Shown: piece after piece, positions 32,666 to 42,044 of the stretch
How positions within the stretch are numbered: the first letter of the stretch is position 1
Layout: each line of letters starts with the position of its first letter
Assembly: GCA_015059245.1 (NCBI GenBank)
Contig: SVAU01000001.1
Span: 124,001-188,000, forward strand
Length of the DNA stretch: 64,000 nucleotides
Source of the DNA: Bacillota bacterium
GTDB taxonomy: Bacteria > Bacillota_I > Bacilli_A > RF39 > UBA660
Reading direction: 5' to 3'
Notes under the pieces: generated by a model
The model's input: the letters and a program-made list of their open reading frames with translations, nothing else
Told to the model about the DNA's origin: nothing
The model's database searches: none
Position numbers and translations under genes: made by a program

Positions 32666-33676
32666 ATGGGGAGATTAGTTGATGGAGAAAAAAAAGATGA
32701 ATTAGATAATTTTGATCAATCTATAAGACCTTCGTCTTTATCTGAATACGTAGGACAAACTGATATAAAAGAAAATTTAAAAGTATTTATAAAAGCTTGT
32801 AAGATGAGAGATGAAGTATTAGATCATGTATTATTATATGGTCCTCCTGGATTAGGTAAGACTACTTTAGCTCATATTATTGCTAATGAGATGGGAACTA
32901 ATATTAGAACTGCTTCTGGTCCTTCTATTGAAAAGAGTGGAGATTTAGCTGCGATATTATCTCAATTAGAACCTGGAGATGTATTATTTATTGATGAAAT
33001 ACATAGAATACCTAGATATATTGAAGAAATATTATATCCAGCTATGGAAGATTATGTACTTGATATAGTTATTGCTAATGGAGATGGTACTTCAAGAAAT
33101 TTAAGAATTGATTTACCACCATTTACTTTAGTAGGTGCTACTACTAGAGCTGGTGATATTTCTGCTCCTTTAAGAGATAGATTTGGTATTACAAATAAAT
33201 TAAATTATTATACTGATGAAGAATTATATCAAATTATATGCAGAACAAGTAAAGTACTTGGTATGCCAATAGAAGATGAAGCTGCTAGAGAACTTGCTAA
33301 GAGAAGTAGAAAAACTCCTAGAATTGCTAATAGATTATTTAAAAGAGTTAGAGATTTTGCTTTAGTATTTGAACAAGATATGATTGATGAAGAAATAACA
33401 AAGACATCTTTAAAGAGATTAAAAGTTGATGAAGATGGATTAGATCAAATAGATATTCAATACTTAGAAGCTTTAATTACTAAGTTCAATGGTGGACCAG
33501 TTGGTGCACAAACTGTTGCTACTTCTATAGGAGAAGAAGTTACTACAATTGAAGATGTAGTAGAACCTTATTTGTTACAAGAAGGGTTTGTAAAAAGAAC
33601 TCCTAGAGGTAGAGTTGCTACTGAAAAGGCATATAAACATTTAAATATTGAATTTGATGCAAACAGTTCTAAATAG
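32666..33676 (+). CDS. ruvB: Holliday junction helicase RuvB
   Basis: 336 residues; ATG 32666 with GAGGTG. AAA+ features: Walker [10 protein letters not shown] (about 58-66), Walker [10 protein letters not shown], sensor 1 GATTRAG, arginine-finger region PLRDRFGI, and the C-terminal winged helix ([33 protein letters not shown]). Complete. Forms the RuvAB motor with RuvA. Confidence 0.97.
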   Translation: MGRLVDGEKKDELDNFDQSIRPSSLSEYVGQTDIKENLKVFIKACKMRDEVLDHVLLYGPPGLGKTTLAHIIANEMGTNIRTASGPSIEKSGDLAAILSQLEPGDVLFIDEIHRIPRYIEEILYPAMEDYVLDIVIANGDGTSRNLRIDLPPFTLVGATTRAGDISAPLRDRFGITNKLNYYTDEELYQIICRTSKVLGMPIEDEAARELAKRSRKTPRIANRLFKRVRDFALVFEQDMIDEEITKTSLKRLKVDEDGLDQIDIQYLEALITKFNGGPVGAQTVATSIGEEVTTIEDVVEPYLLQEGFVKRTPRGRVATEKAYKHLNIEFDANSSK

Positions 33677-33688
33677 AACTGTTTTTTT
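33661..33688 (+). terminator. Intrinsic terminator after ruvB
   Basis: 11-bp stem AAACAGTTCTA / TAGAACTGTTT, T-run; overlaps the ruvB stop. Confidence 0.88.
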
Positions 33689-33715
33689 ATGTTATAATTA
33701 TTCTAGGTGATTAAT

Positions 33716-34243
33716 ATGAAAGGTAAAAAAATATTATTGATTATAGCTGGTATACTTATAGTAGTAGGTGTAGGTATTTGCATTGGTGTCGCTATATTTA
33801 GTAGCCAAGATGTGGAAGTAAGAATAGAAAGAGCTGGTGTTTGTAATCCGTTAAAACCAGTTAAAGATAAAGAAGTACCTACTGATGAAAAAACTAAGAA
33901 AAAGTTAGCTAAATATTGGAAGAAAACAGATAAAGAAGAAGCTCCTGATAGAAATGAATTAGTAGACTCTTTAGTAGGTGATTATAAATTGTTTGTAGGA
34001 GAAGATACTATATTATTTAATCTTGATTTAGGTTATGTATCTTATAATGGTAAATATGTAGATATTAGTGATGAATTTATTAAATATTTATCTAATTATG
34101 TAAGAGAAAACGATGTTAATTTAAATAAAGATGAAGAAAAAGAGAAAAAACCTGAATTTAGTACAGGAGATGAATGTTGTAGTTGTTGTCCTGATTTAAA
34201 ACCAGATGAAGTATGTATTGATGCTTGTTGTGAATGTGATTAA
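33716..34243 (+). CDS. Membrane-anchored protein with cysteine-rich tail
   Basis: 175 residues; ATG 33716 (TAGGTGAT upstream). Signal/anchor helix at about 5-27 (LLIIAGILIVVGVGICIG), then a charged Lys/Glu-rich extracellular region. The last 22 residues contain nine Cys (CCSCCPDLKPDEVC, then DACCECD), including three CC pairs, a density seen in metal-binding or disulphide-rich tails. The single other Cys outside the membrane helix is near 43. Function unknown; metal binding at the cell surface is an inference. Confidence 0.7.
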   Translation: MKGKKILLIIAGILIVVGVGICIGVAIFSSQDVEVRIERAGVCNPLKPVKDKEVPTDEKTKKKLAKYWKKTDKEEAPDRNELVDSLVGDYKLFVGEDTILFNLDLGYVSYNGKYVDISDEFIKYLSNYVRENDVNLNKDEEKEKKPEFSTGDECCSCCPDLKPDEVCIDACCECD

Positions 34244-34312
34244 TAAGATATAAAGTATATACAAAAAAGCAAAAAAATGATAGAATTATATTGAACTTAG
34301 GAGGTGTATTAT

Positions 34313-34558
34313 ATGGATGATAAGACAGGTTTATTTGATGTAAGTGTGGTTAAAAAGAAACTTATTGCATCTACTTTAGATGAAGTTTTTAGTGCACTTA
34401 AAGAACGTGGTTATAATCCAGTTAATCAAATTGTAGGTTACTTAATTAGTGGAGATCCAGGATATATTTCTAATTATAAAGATAGTAGAGAAAAGTTAAT
34501 GGATTTTGATAGAGCTGAAATAGTAGCTATTATTTTAGAGGAGTATTTAGACAAATAA
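34313..34558 (+). CDS. ireB: IreB/YrzL family regulatory phosphoprotein (UPF0297)
   Basis: 81 residues; ATG 34313 with GGAGGTG. The block LKERGYNPVNQIVGYLISGDPGYI is the UPF0297 signature. In Enterococcus, IreB is phosphorylated by the kinase IreK and limits cephalosporin resistance. First gene of the ireB-ruvX-yrzB-mltG block; the stop overlaps the ruvX start (TAATG). Confidence 0.93.
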   Translation: MDDKTGLFDVSVVKKKLIASTLDEVFSALKERGYNPVNQIVGYLISGDPGYISNYKDSREKLMDFDRAEIVAIILEEYLDK

Positions 34559-34980
34559 TGAGATGTTTAGGTCTTGATTTAGGTACTAAAACTCTTGGAT
34601 TAGCTATGTCCGATAAAACTAATTTTATAGCTTCTCCTTATCGTGTTTTAAGATGGGATGGAGAAGATTATGAATTACTTTTTAAAGACTTAGATATAAT
34701 AATTAAAGATAATAGTATTACAGATTTAGTATTAGGTTTGCCTAAAAATATGAATAATACACTAGGTTTTGCAGCTGAAAGAAGTTTAAAATTTAAAGAA
34801 GCTTTAGAAAGTAGATATAATATGGAAGTACATCTAATTGATGAGAGATTATCTACTATGGAAGCTACTAATTATCTTTTAACAGCTGATGTAAGTAGAA
34901 AAAAAAGAAAACAAGTAGTAGATGGTGTAGCAGCAAGTATAATACTTGATACATATCTAAAGATGAAAGGGAACAAATAA
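34558..34980 (+). CDS. ruvX: Holliday junction resolvase-like / pre-16S rRNA nuclease YqgF
   Basis: 140 residues, RNase H-like fold. N-terminal CLGLDLGTKTLGLAMSD holds the first catalytic Asp; LGLPKNMNN and LIDERLSTMEA are family motifs; VDGVAASIIL carries the C-terminal acidic residue. Implicated in 16S rRNA 5'-end maturation. Overlaps ireB by one base. Confidence 0.93.
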   Translation: MRCLGLDLGTKTLGLAMSDKTNFIASPYRVLRWDGEDYELLFKDLDIIIKDNSITDLVLGLPKNMNNTLGFAAERSLKFKEALESRYNMEVHLIDERLSTMEATNYLLTADVSRKKRKQVVDGVAASIILDTYLKMKGNK

Positions 34981-34981
34981 T

Positions 34982-35269
34982 ATGAATGATGAAAAAAAAG
35001 GAATATTTACAATAGTAAATGATGAAGGAAAAGAAATAGAATGTGAAATACTTTTTACATTTGATTCTGATGAAACAAAGAAAAGTTATATAGTTTATAC
35101 TGACAATACTTTAGATGAAGAAGGTAGTACAAAAGTATATGCTTCTGTATATGATCCTACTGGACAAAATCCTGCTTTAATGCCAATTGAAACAGAAAAA
35201 GAATGGTTAGTAATAGAAAATATCTTATCTTCAGTACAACAAAAAATAGAAGAAAATACAGAAGAATAA
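34982..35269 (+). CDS. yrzB: DUF1292 protein (YrzB-like)
   Basis: 95 residues, acidic. Pattern FTIVNDEGKEIECEILFTFD, then KKSYIVYTDNT and EGSTKVYASVYDP fits DUF1292. Conserved position between ruvX and mltG, as in Bacillus. No enzymatic motif; function unknown in the family. Confidence 0.88.
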   Translation: MNDEKKGIFTIVNDEGKEIECEILFTFDSDETKKSYIVYTDNTLDEEGSTKVYASVYDPTGQNPALMPIETEKEWLVIENILSSVQQKIEENTEE

Positions 35270-35278
35270 TATAGATTA

Positions 35279-36364
35279 ATGAAAAAGAAAATTTTAATTA
35301 TAGTTATCGCTATATTTTCTTTTTTTGTAATAGCTTGTGGTTGTTTACTTGGTTTTTATAATTCTTCTTTAGAAGCTAGAGAAACTGATAAAGACAAAGT
35401 AAGAGTAGTTCAATTTACTGTAGAAAATGGAGCAACTGCTACTCAAGTAGTTGATTCATTATATGAACAGAAGCTTATAAGAAATAAATATACTGCTCGT
35501 ATATTCGTTAGATTAAATGATGGATATCTAATGCAAGCAGGTGTTTATGAATTAAATGATGGTATGTCTTTTAGAGAAATACTACATAAAATAGATGAAG
35601 GTAAAGTAATAGATAATAGTATTAGTGTTACTTTTGTTGAAGGTAAAAGAATTACTAATTATGTTAAAGTTATTAATAAAAACTTTGGATATAGTGAAGA
35701 TGAAATACTAAAAACTTTAAGTGATAAAGTTTATTTACAAGAACTAATTGATAAGTACTGGTTCTTGACTGAAGATATATTAAATGATAAATTATATTAT
35801 GCACTTGAGGGATATTTAGCTCCTAATACATACTTCTTTAGAGAAGATGCTAGTATAAAAGAAATAATAGAAAAATTATTAGATACTACTAGTATAGAAT
35901 TAGAAAAAGTTAAAGATAAAATACAATCAAGTGAATACAGTATACATGAAATGCTTACTATGGCTTCTATTGTTGAATTAGAAGGAGCTAATAGTGATGA
36001 TAGAAAAGGTGTAGCTGGTGTATTCTATAATAGATTACAAAATGGTTGGAGTTTAGGCAGTGACGTAACTACATATTATGCAGAACAAATTGAGATGAGT
36101 GATAGAGACTTATATCAAAAAGAACTTGATGAAGTAAATGATTATAATACTCGTCCAGCTGCTATGGCAGGTAAATTACCTATAGGTCCTATTTGTAATC
36201 CAGGAGTAGAAAGTATAAAAGCTGCAATAGAACCAGAAGAACATGATTATTTCTTCTTTGTTGCAGATAAGTATAAGAAAACATACTTTACTAAGACTAA
36301 TAGCGAACATGTTGCTATAATCAATAAACTTAAAAGAGAAGGATTATGGTATACATATGAATAA
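35279..36364 (+). CDS. mltG: Endolytic murein transglycosylase MltG
   Basis: 361 residues; ATG 35279 with only a weak ribosome site. N-terminal transmembrane helix (IVIAIFSFFVIACGCLLGF, about 8-26), LysM-like subdomain, and the YceG catalytic region with the Glu in ASIVELEGANSDDRKGVAGVF (about 230-250) and YNTRPAAMAGKLPIGPICNPG. It cleaves nascent glycan strands, terminating peptidoglycan polymerisation. Fourth gene of the block. Confidence 0.94.
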   Translation: MKKKILIIVIAIFSFFVIACGCLLGFYNSSLEARETDKDKVRVVQFTVENGATATQVVDSLYEQKLIRNKYTARIFVRLNDGYLMQAGVYELNDGMSFREILHKIDEGKVIDNSISVTFVEGKRITNYVKVINKNFGYSEDEILKTLSDKVYLQELIDKYWFLTEDILNDKLYYALEGYLAPNTYFFREDASIKEIIEKLLDTTSIELEKVKDKIQSSEYSIHEMLTMASIVELEGANSDDRKGVAGVFYNRLQNGWSLGSDVTTYYAEQIEMSDRDLYQKELDEVNDYNTRPAAMAGKLPIGPICNPGVESIKAAIEPEEHDYFFFVADKYKKTYFTKTNSEHVAIINKLKREGLWYTYE

Positions 36365-36373
36365 GGTGAGTAA

Positions 36374-36967
36374 ATGAAAGAATTAATTTTAGAAATGGAA
36401 GAATATGCGAAAGAGCATAATGTTCCAATAATTGAGAAAGAATCTATAGCTTTTATTATTAAATTTATTAAAGCTAACAATATTAAAGAAATACTAGAAA
36501 TAGGTAGTGCTATTGGGTATTCTGCAATACTTATGGCTTCTGTAAATGATGATATTAAACTAACTACTATTGAAAGAGACGAAGTTAGATACATGGAATG
36601 TCTTAAGAATGTTAAAAAATGTAACATGCAAGATAGAATCAATGTAGTATATCAAGATGCTTTAGAAGTTAATTTATCTGGTGTAGCTTATGATTTAATA
36701 TTCATAGATGCTGCTAAAGGACAATATACTAAGTTCTTTGAGAAATATAAATATTTCTTAAAACCTGGTGGTGTAATTATTTCAGATAACTTAAAATTCC
36801 ATGGACATGTTGGTAATAGAGAAAATATAGCTAATAGAAATCTAAAACAATTAGTAGGTAAAATAGAAAATTACATAGATTTTCTTAAAGAAAATGAAGA
36901 ATTTGAAACTAAATTTTATGATGTTGGAGACGGCTTATCTGTAAGCATTAGAAAAAATGATATCTAA
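36374..36967 (+). CDS. trmR: tRNA 5-hydroxyuridine methyltransferase (YrrM/TrmR type)
   Basis: 197 residues, class I SAM-dependent O-methyltransferase: glycine motif LEIGSAIGYSAILMA, ERDE acidic site (about 66-69), VYQDALEV, FIDAAKGQY. In Bacillus YrrM (TrmR) methylates 5-hydroxyuridine at tRNA position 34 to 5-methoxyuridine. The next two genes resemble those for the preceding hydroxylation, which supports this role. Overlaps the next gene by 11 bases. Confidence 0.85.
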   Translation: MKELILEMEEYAKEHNVPIIEKESIAFIIKFIKANNIKEILEIGSAIGYSAILMASVNDDIKLTTIERDEVRYMECLKNVKKCNMQDRINVVYQDALEVNLSGVAYDLIFIDAAKGQYTKFFEKYKYFLKPGGVIISDNLKFHGHVGNRENIANRNLKQLVGKIENYIDFLKENEEFETKFYDVGDGLSVSIRKNDI

Positions 36968-37760
36968 TATACTTATTTATGTAGATGATATTAATCATAT
37001 AGATGATTATAGAAAAGCAGGAGTATCTGCTTTTCTTTTTGCTTTAGAAGGATATAGTGTTGGTTATAATACTTATACTTTAGAAAGTATTAATAATAAT
37101 GAAGTTTCAAATAAATATGTAATGATAAATAGGGTACTTGATTGTGAATCAGTAGATAATTTAAAAGAAGTTTTACCTAAACTTACTAATGTTAAAGGTA
37201 TAGTTTATGAAGATATAGCTGTATATAATCTAGTTAAAGATTTAGGACTTAATTTAGAAATGATTTTTTATCAAAATCATTTTGGTACTAATAGTAATTC
37301 TGTTAATTTTTGGTTAGATAGAGTAGATAGTATGTTTATTAGTAATGAGATTACTAAAGAAGAAATTAGTACTATTGTAAGTAATGCAAGTAAAGAAGTT
37401 GTACTACATTTATTCGGGTTTAATCAAGTAATGTATAGTAGAAGAAAGTTATTATCTAACTGGAGTGAATTCTTTGATATTGATAAAAAGAATACTAATT
37501 TACTTACTGATAGAGCTACTAAAGTACAATTTAGAGCTATGGAAAATGAATATGGTACAGTTATGTATTCAGGTAAAATATTTAATGGTAAAGAATTATT
37601 AGGTTTAAGTAATGTTAAATATTACTATGTTAATCCTACTATGATAGAACATGATGTAGTAATGGATTTCTTAACTAATAATGATCATAATAGTGATATA
37701 GAAGATAATGGTTTCTTAGATAAAGAAACTATCTATAAATTGAAAGAGAGGAACAAATAA
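36957..37760 (+). CDS. yrrN: Peptidase U32-like tRNA hydroxylation protein, subunit 1 (YrrN)
   Basis: 267 residues. Divergent U32 family fold: GVSAFLFALEGYSVGYNTY at the N-terminus, LEMIFYQNHFGTNSNSVNFW in the middle and HLFGFNQVMYSRRKLLSNW later, as in YrrN. With the next gene it matches the YrrN-YrrO (TrhP1-TrhP2) pair needed for 5-hydroxyuridine formation in Bacillus tRNA. It lacks the Cys cluster of YrrO. Overlaps the next gene by one base. Confidence 0.8.
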   Translation: MISNILIYVDDINHIDDYRKAGVSAFLFALEGYSVGYNTYTLESINNNEVSNKYVMINRVLDCESVDNLKEVLPKLTNVKGIVYEDIAVYNLVKDLGLNLEMIFYQNHFGTNSNSVNFWLDRVDSMFISNEITKEEISTIVSNASKEVVLHLFGFNQVMYSRRKLLSNWSEFFDIDKKNTNLLTDRATKVQFRAMENEYGTVMYSGKIFNGKELLGLSNVKYYYVNPTMIEHDVVMDFLTNNDHNSDIEDNGFLDKETIYKLKERNK

Positions 37761-38965
37761 TGGGTGTTTTAGAATTACTTGCTCCTTCTGGAGATTTAGA
37801 AAGATTAAAGATTGCTTGTTTATATGGTGCTGATGCCGTATATATAGGTGGTCAAAACTTTAGTTTAAGAGCTAATGCATTAAATTTTAGTTTAGAAGAT
37901 ATAGAAGAAGCTGTTAAATATGCTCATTCTTTAAATAAGAAAGTATATGTGACAGTAAATATTGTATTTCATGATAAAGATTTAACTGGAGTAGAAGATT
38001 ACTTAAAAGAATTAGATAGAATAGGTGTAGATGCTATTATAGTAAGTGATGTAGTTATAATGGATTTATGGAAGAAATTAAACCTAAAATTAGAACTACA
38101 TGTTAGTACACAAGCTTCTTCATTAAATCATGAAGTAGTTAAGTTTTATAAAGACTTAGGTGCTACCAGAGTAGTATTAGCTAGAGAAGCTTCTAGAGAA
38201 GATATAAAACGTATTAAAGATGAAACTGGTGTAGAATTAGAATGCTTTGTACATGGTGCTATGTGTACTAGTATAAGTGGTAGATGTGTATTATCCAACT
38301 ATGCTACTAATAGAGACAGTAATAGAGGTGGATGTGCTCAAGTATGTAGATTTGTATTTGATGCAGATAATACTGATAAGATATTTAGTATGACTCCAAA
38401 AGATTTAAATATGATTTCTAATATAGAAGAAATGATTAAAATAGGAGTTAATTCTTTTAAAGTAGAAGGTAGAATGAGATCTGTTTATTATATTGCTACT
38501 GTTATAAATGTATATAGACATCTAATTGACAAAATTGTTAATAAAACTTTAGATGATGCATATACTAAGTATAGTCTAAGTGTACTTAATAGATGTGCAA
38601 ACAGAGATAGTATAGAACAATTTTTCAATGGGTTACCAGGTGTTAACGAACAATATTTCCTAAGTGATAGAGATGAAGTAAGTAATAAAGATTTCTTAGG
38701 AATTGTTGATTCATATGATAGTGAAACTGGTATAGTTACATTAGAACAACGTAATTATTTTAAACCAGGTGATGTAGTTGAATTCTTTGGTCCTAACTTG
38801 GAACCACTTACGTTTACAATCCCTGAAAATATAATGGATAAGGAAGGAAATTTAATAGAAGTAGCTAATCATCCAAAGATGATTGTTAAGTTCAAAGTAC
38901 CTTTTAAATTATGCCAATATGATATGATGCGTATAAAAGTGTTTGACATTTCAGATTTTTTATAG
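37760..38965 (+). CDS. yrrO: Peptidase U32-like tRNA hydroxylation protein, subunit 2 (YrrO)
   Basis: 401 residues. U32 signature ELECFVHGAMCTSISGRC (about 168-185), then GGCAQVCRF; four to five Cys probably bind an Fe-S cluster. The N-terminus LLAPSGDLERLKIACLYGAD and KVEGRMRSVYYIA are typical of the family. Uses prephenate in the Bacillus/E. coli homologues to hydroxylate uridine 34. Complete length. Confidence 0.9.
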   Translation: MGVLELLAPSGDLERLKIACLYGADAVYIGGQNFSLRANALNFSLEDIEEAVKYAHSLNKKVYVTVNIVFHDKDLTGVEDYLKELDRIGVDAIIVSDVVIMDLWKKLNLKLELHVSTQASSLNHEVVKFYKDLGATRVVLAREASREDIKRIKDETGVELECFVHGAMCTSISGRCVLSNYATNRDSNRGGCAQVCRFVFDADNTDKIFSMTPKDLNMISNIEEMIKIGVNSFKVEGRMRSVYYIATVINVYRHLIDKIVNKTLDDAYTKYSLSVLNRCANRDSIEQFFNGLPGVNEQYFLSDRDEVSNKDFLGIVDSYDSETGIVTLEQRNYFKPGDVVEFFGPNLEPLTFTIPENIMDKEGNLIEVANHPKMIVKFKVPFKLCQYDMMRIKVFDISDFL

Positions 38966-39003
38966 TATTCTTAGGAAGATGTTTTTTGAAGGAGATGCTT
39001 GTT

Positions 39004-39471
39004 ATGGCAAATAATGAAATTCTATTAACTGCAAAAGGGTTTGCAGAGTTGGAAGAAGAATTAAACGAACTAAGAACTACAAAAAGGGAAGAGAATATTC
39101 AAGCTATTAAAGAAGCTAGAAGTCATGGCGATCTATCTGAGAATTCAGAATACGATGCTGCTAGAGATGAGCAAGCTAAAATTGAAGCTAGAATACAAGA
39201 ATTAGAATATAAATTAGAACATGCTACTATTATCGACAATAAAGGTTCAGATACAGTTAATGTTGGTAGTAATGTAACAATTCTATATGTAGACGATGAA
39301 GAAGAAGATACATATAGTATTGTAGGATCACTTGAAGCTGATCCATTTGAAAACAAAGTTAGTAATGAATCACCTATCGGAGCTGCTTTAATTGGTAGTA
39401 AAGTAGGGGATGTTATTAGCGTTGAAGGACCTAATGGTTCATATGATATAAAAGTACTTAAGATTGCTTAA
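39004..39471 (+). CDS. greA: Transcription elongation factor GreA
   Basis: 155 residues; ATG 39004, 9 bases after GAAGGAG (38988-38994). N-terminal coiled coil LTAKGFAELEEELNELRT with the acidic tip SHGDLSENSEYDAARDEQ, and the C-terminal FKBP-like domain (SPIGAALIGSKVGD). It rescues backtracked RNA polymerase. It ends the conserved block; the usual udk gene between yrrO and greA is absent. Confidence 0.95.
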   Translation: MANNEILLTAKGFAELEEELNELRTTKREENIQAIKEARSHGDLSENSEYDAARDEQAKIEARIQELEYKLEHATIIDNKGSDTVNVGSNVTILYVDDEEEDTYSIVGSLEADPFENKVSNESPIGAALIGSKVGDVISVEGPNGSYDIKVLKIA

Positions 39472-39488
39472 TCTTAAGACTTTTTTTA
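39457..39488 (+). terminator. Intrinsic terminator after greA
   Basis: Stem CTTAAGATT / AATCTTAAG, GCTT loop, then ACTTTTTTT; overlaps the greA stop. Confidence 0.85.
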
Positions 39489-39557
39489 TTTGTTGGTGTT
39501 ATTGAAAAATTCTATACTTTATTATATAATTTTTATGATAGTAAGGTAGTGGGATTT

Positions 39558-41960
39558 ATGAAAAATATTAAATACTTTTTATTTAGTATGCTATGTATTT
39601 TTGTTAGTTCAATAGTATTTGCTAAAGATGAAATAACTATTGAAAAAATGATTCCAGTATATGATGAAAATAGTGGTGTTATCGTATCTGAAGAAAATGG
39701 AATACATAGTGTTGTCTTTAACGATAAGGATCAAAATGTTAAATATAATATTGTGTTAAAGAATAATGCTAAAAGAGATATTTCATTAAAAGATATTGTT
39801 TTACCAGAATCTCCTGAAGAGTTTTTTAAGTATGAATTTGTTGGTATAGATGAAAATACAATATTGGAACCTAATTCAACTGAAGAAGTTGTATTATCTT
39901 TAGAAACTGTTAAAACTGAAGGTTGGGGTCGTAACTTTACTTTAGATCTAACTAATAAAGTTGAAGTATTGGATAATGTAGTGAATCCTAATACAAGTGC
40001 ACAAGAACTTATCGTACTTTTTGTTTCAATAACTTTTATAACAGGTATTGTAACTATTTGGTTGAAAAATAGAAAAGTATCAAGATATGTAGTGTTAGTA
40101 GTTATGTTTGGTTCTTTAATGAGTGTTACTAAAGCAAAAGATCCAATAATATTACCAATTAAGTTGAATGTTAGTTATGAATCGAAAAATATTATGGAAC
40201 CAACAAAAGATGATGCGGGAAATACAATAGATTATTGGCAATATGCTTCCAAAATTAAAAACTTTTATATTGAAAATTCAATTCGTGAAATAAATGAGTA
40301 TGCATATAAATTTGACGTGTCAGACCAAAAAAATGAAAGGGTAATAGCATATTTAATAACTAATAAAGATGACGTGAATTATTATGACTTATATTTACAA
40401 GCAGATGGAATTATTTACATAAACACCAATGCAAGAAATTATTTCGCTGGTATGAGTAAATTAGATTTAATAGAAAACATAGAAGGTTTAGATACAAGCA
40501 ATGTAACTGATATGTATTGTATGTTTTGTAGTACTGGATATGATAGTACGATTTTTACCCTCGATTTAAGTAACTTTGACACAAGCAAGGTTACTGATAT
40601 GAGTAATATGTTTTATCAAACAGGTAAAAATAGTACTGTGTTTAGTCTTAATTTAAGTAGCTTTGACACAGGAAATGTAACTAATATGAATTCTATGTTC
40701 TATAGAACGGGTTATAGTAATCCGAACTTCACACTTGATTTAAGAAACTTTGATACAAGTAATGTAACCAGTATGCATCAAATGTTTAATTATACAGGTT
40801 ATAATAGTACCAATCTAACGCTAGACTTAAGTAATTTTGATACAAGCAATGTAACGAATATGAGTGCTATGTTTGCTAATACAGGCTATAATAGCACAAA
40901 TCTGACGCTAGACTTAAGTAATTTTGATACAAGCAATGTAACGAATATGAGTACTATATTTTATCAAACAGGGTACAATAGTATGGATTTAACACTTGAT
41001 TTAAGCAGTTTTGATACAAGCAATGTAACAAATATGAACAGGATGTTTTATCAAACAGGTTCCAACAGTACGAATTTTACACTAGACTTAAGTAATATTG
41101 ATACAAGCAATGTCACTACAATGAAGGAAATGTTTTATCAAACAGGCCAAAATAATACAACTTTTACATTAGATATAAGTAATTTCGAACCAAAAAATGT
41201 AACTGATATGAGCTTTATGTTCTATGAAACAGGTTCTAGTAATCCGAACTTCACACTTGATTTAAGTAATTTTGATACAAGCAATGTAACTAATATGAGT
41301 TATATGTTTTATGGAACAGGTCAAAGCAATCCGAACTTCACACTTGATTTAAGTAGCTTTGATACAAGTAAAGTAACAGATATGAGTTTTATGTTCACTA
41401 GAATAGGTTATAGTAATCCAAACTTCACACTTGATTTAAGTAATTTTGATACAAGCAATGTAACTAATATGAGAAATATGTTTAATTATACAGGTTATAA
41501 TAGTACCAATCTAACGCTAGACTTAAGTAATTTTGATACAAGCAATGTTACTAATATGGCAGCTATGTTCCAATATACAGGTTTTAATAGCACAAATCTA
41601 ACTATAAACTTAAGTAGCTTTGATACGAGTAATGTAACTGATATGAGTTATATGTTTCAATATATAGGTTCAAATAGTACCAATCTAACGCTAGACTTAA
41701 GTAACCTTGATACTAGCAATGTAACTAATATGAGAAATATGTTTTGGAGTGCTGGCTCCAATAGTAATAAATTTGAAACCACAATGACAATTAGAAATCC
41801 AAATACATCTATGTACACTGGGATGTTTAAATATGCAACAACTAAAACAGGTTCAAAAATAACGTTAAACTATACAAGTGCAACCAGTTCATTAGTAGAC
41901 AAAATGATAGCTACTAAATCATCAAACTCTAATGTAGTTAAAGGTGTACAAGTTGATTAA
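39558..41960 (+). CDS. BspA-like surface protein with tandem DUF285 repeats
   Basis: About 800 residues; ATG 39558. Signal peptide YFLFSMLCIFVSSIVFA, a beta-rich N-terminal domain, then two hydrophobic segments (about 155-172, LIVLFVSITFITGIVTIW; about 178-192, YVVLVVMFGSLMSV). From about residue 310 to 735, roughly 13 repeats of about 33 residues have the pattern FDTSNVTNMSxMFxxTGxNSxNLTLDLSN, the mycoplasma/BspA-type DUF285 unit, which forms a solenoid used in adhesion. Some neighbouring 99-nt units are nearly identical at the DNA level. Codon choice (acg, agc, aac) differs somewhat from neighbours. The Gram-positive cell-wall sorting motif is absent. Confidence 0.88.
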   Translation: MKNIKYFLFSMLCIFVSSIVFAKDEITIEKMIPVYDENSGVIVSEENGIHSVVFNDKDQNVKYNIVLKNNAKRDISLKDIVLPESPEEFFKYEFVGIDENTILEPNSTEEVVLSLETVKTEGWGRNFTLDLTNKVEVLDNVVNPNTSAQELIVLFVSITFITGIVTIWLKNRKVSRYVVLVVMFGSLMSVTKAKDPIILPIKLNVSYESKNIMEPTKDDAGNTIDYWQYASKIKNFYIENSIREINEYAYKFDVSDQKNERVIAYLITNKDDVNYYDLYLQADGIIYINTNARNYFAGMSKLDLIENIEGLDTSNVTDMYCMFCSTGYDSTIFTLDLSNFDTSKVTDMSNMFYQTGKNSTVFSLNLSSFDTGNVTNMNSMFYRTGYSNPNFTLDLRNFDTSNVTSMHQMFNYTGYNSTNLTLDLSNFDTSNVTNMSAMFANTGYNSTNLTLDLSNFDTSNVTNMSTIFYQTGYNSMDLTLDLSSFDTSNVTNMNRMFYQTGSNSTNFTLDLSNIDTSNVTTMKEMFYQTGQNNTTFTLDISNFEPKNVTDMSFMFYETGSSNPNFTLDLSNFDTSNVTNMSYMFYGTGQSNPNFTLDLSSFDTSKVTDMSFMFTRIGYSNPNFTLDLSNFDTSNVTNMRNMFNYTGYNSTNLTLDLSNFDTSNVTNMAAMFQYTGFNSTNLTINLSSFDTSNVTDMSYMFQYIGSNSTNLTLDLSNLDTSNVTNMRNMFWSAGSNSNKFETTMTIRNPNTSMYTGMFKYATTKTGSKITLNYTSATSSLVDKMIATKSSNSNVVKGVQVD
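40480..41770 (+). repeat. Tandem 99-nt repeats in the BspA-like gene
   Basis: About 13 units of about 99 nt with the core TTTGATACAAGCAATGTAAC. Units around 40800-40960 and 41480-41560 are close to identical in sequence, suggesting recent duplication or gene conversion. Confidence 0.85.
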
Positions 41961-41961
41961 G

Positions 41962-41988
41962 AAAGGACTTAGAAATAAGTCTTTTTTT
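41962..41988 (+). terminator. Intrinsic terminator
   Basis: Stem AAAGGACTTA / TAAGTCTTTT (one G-T pair), GAAA loop, T-run. Confidence 0.85.
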
Positions 41989-42012
41989 ATTGATAAACTA
42001 AGGAATATTAGG

Positions 42013-42018
42013 TATAAT
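42013..42018 (+). promoter_or_regulatory. -10 box of tig
   Basis: TATAAT; transcription would begin near 42025, after ATG 42024, so the tig start must be ATG 42045. Confidence 0.6.
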
Positions 42019-42044
42019 ATTGAATGTTGAAGGAGAAGTGGAAA

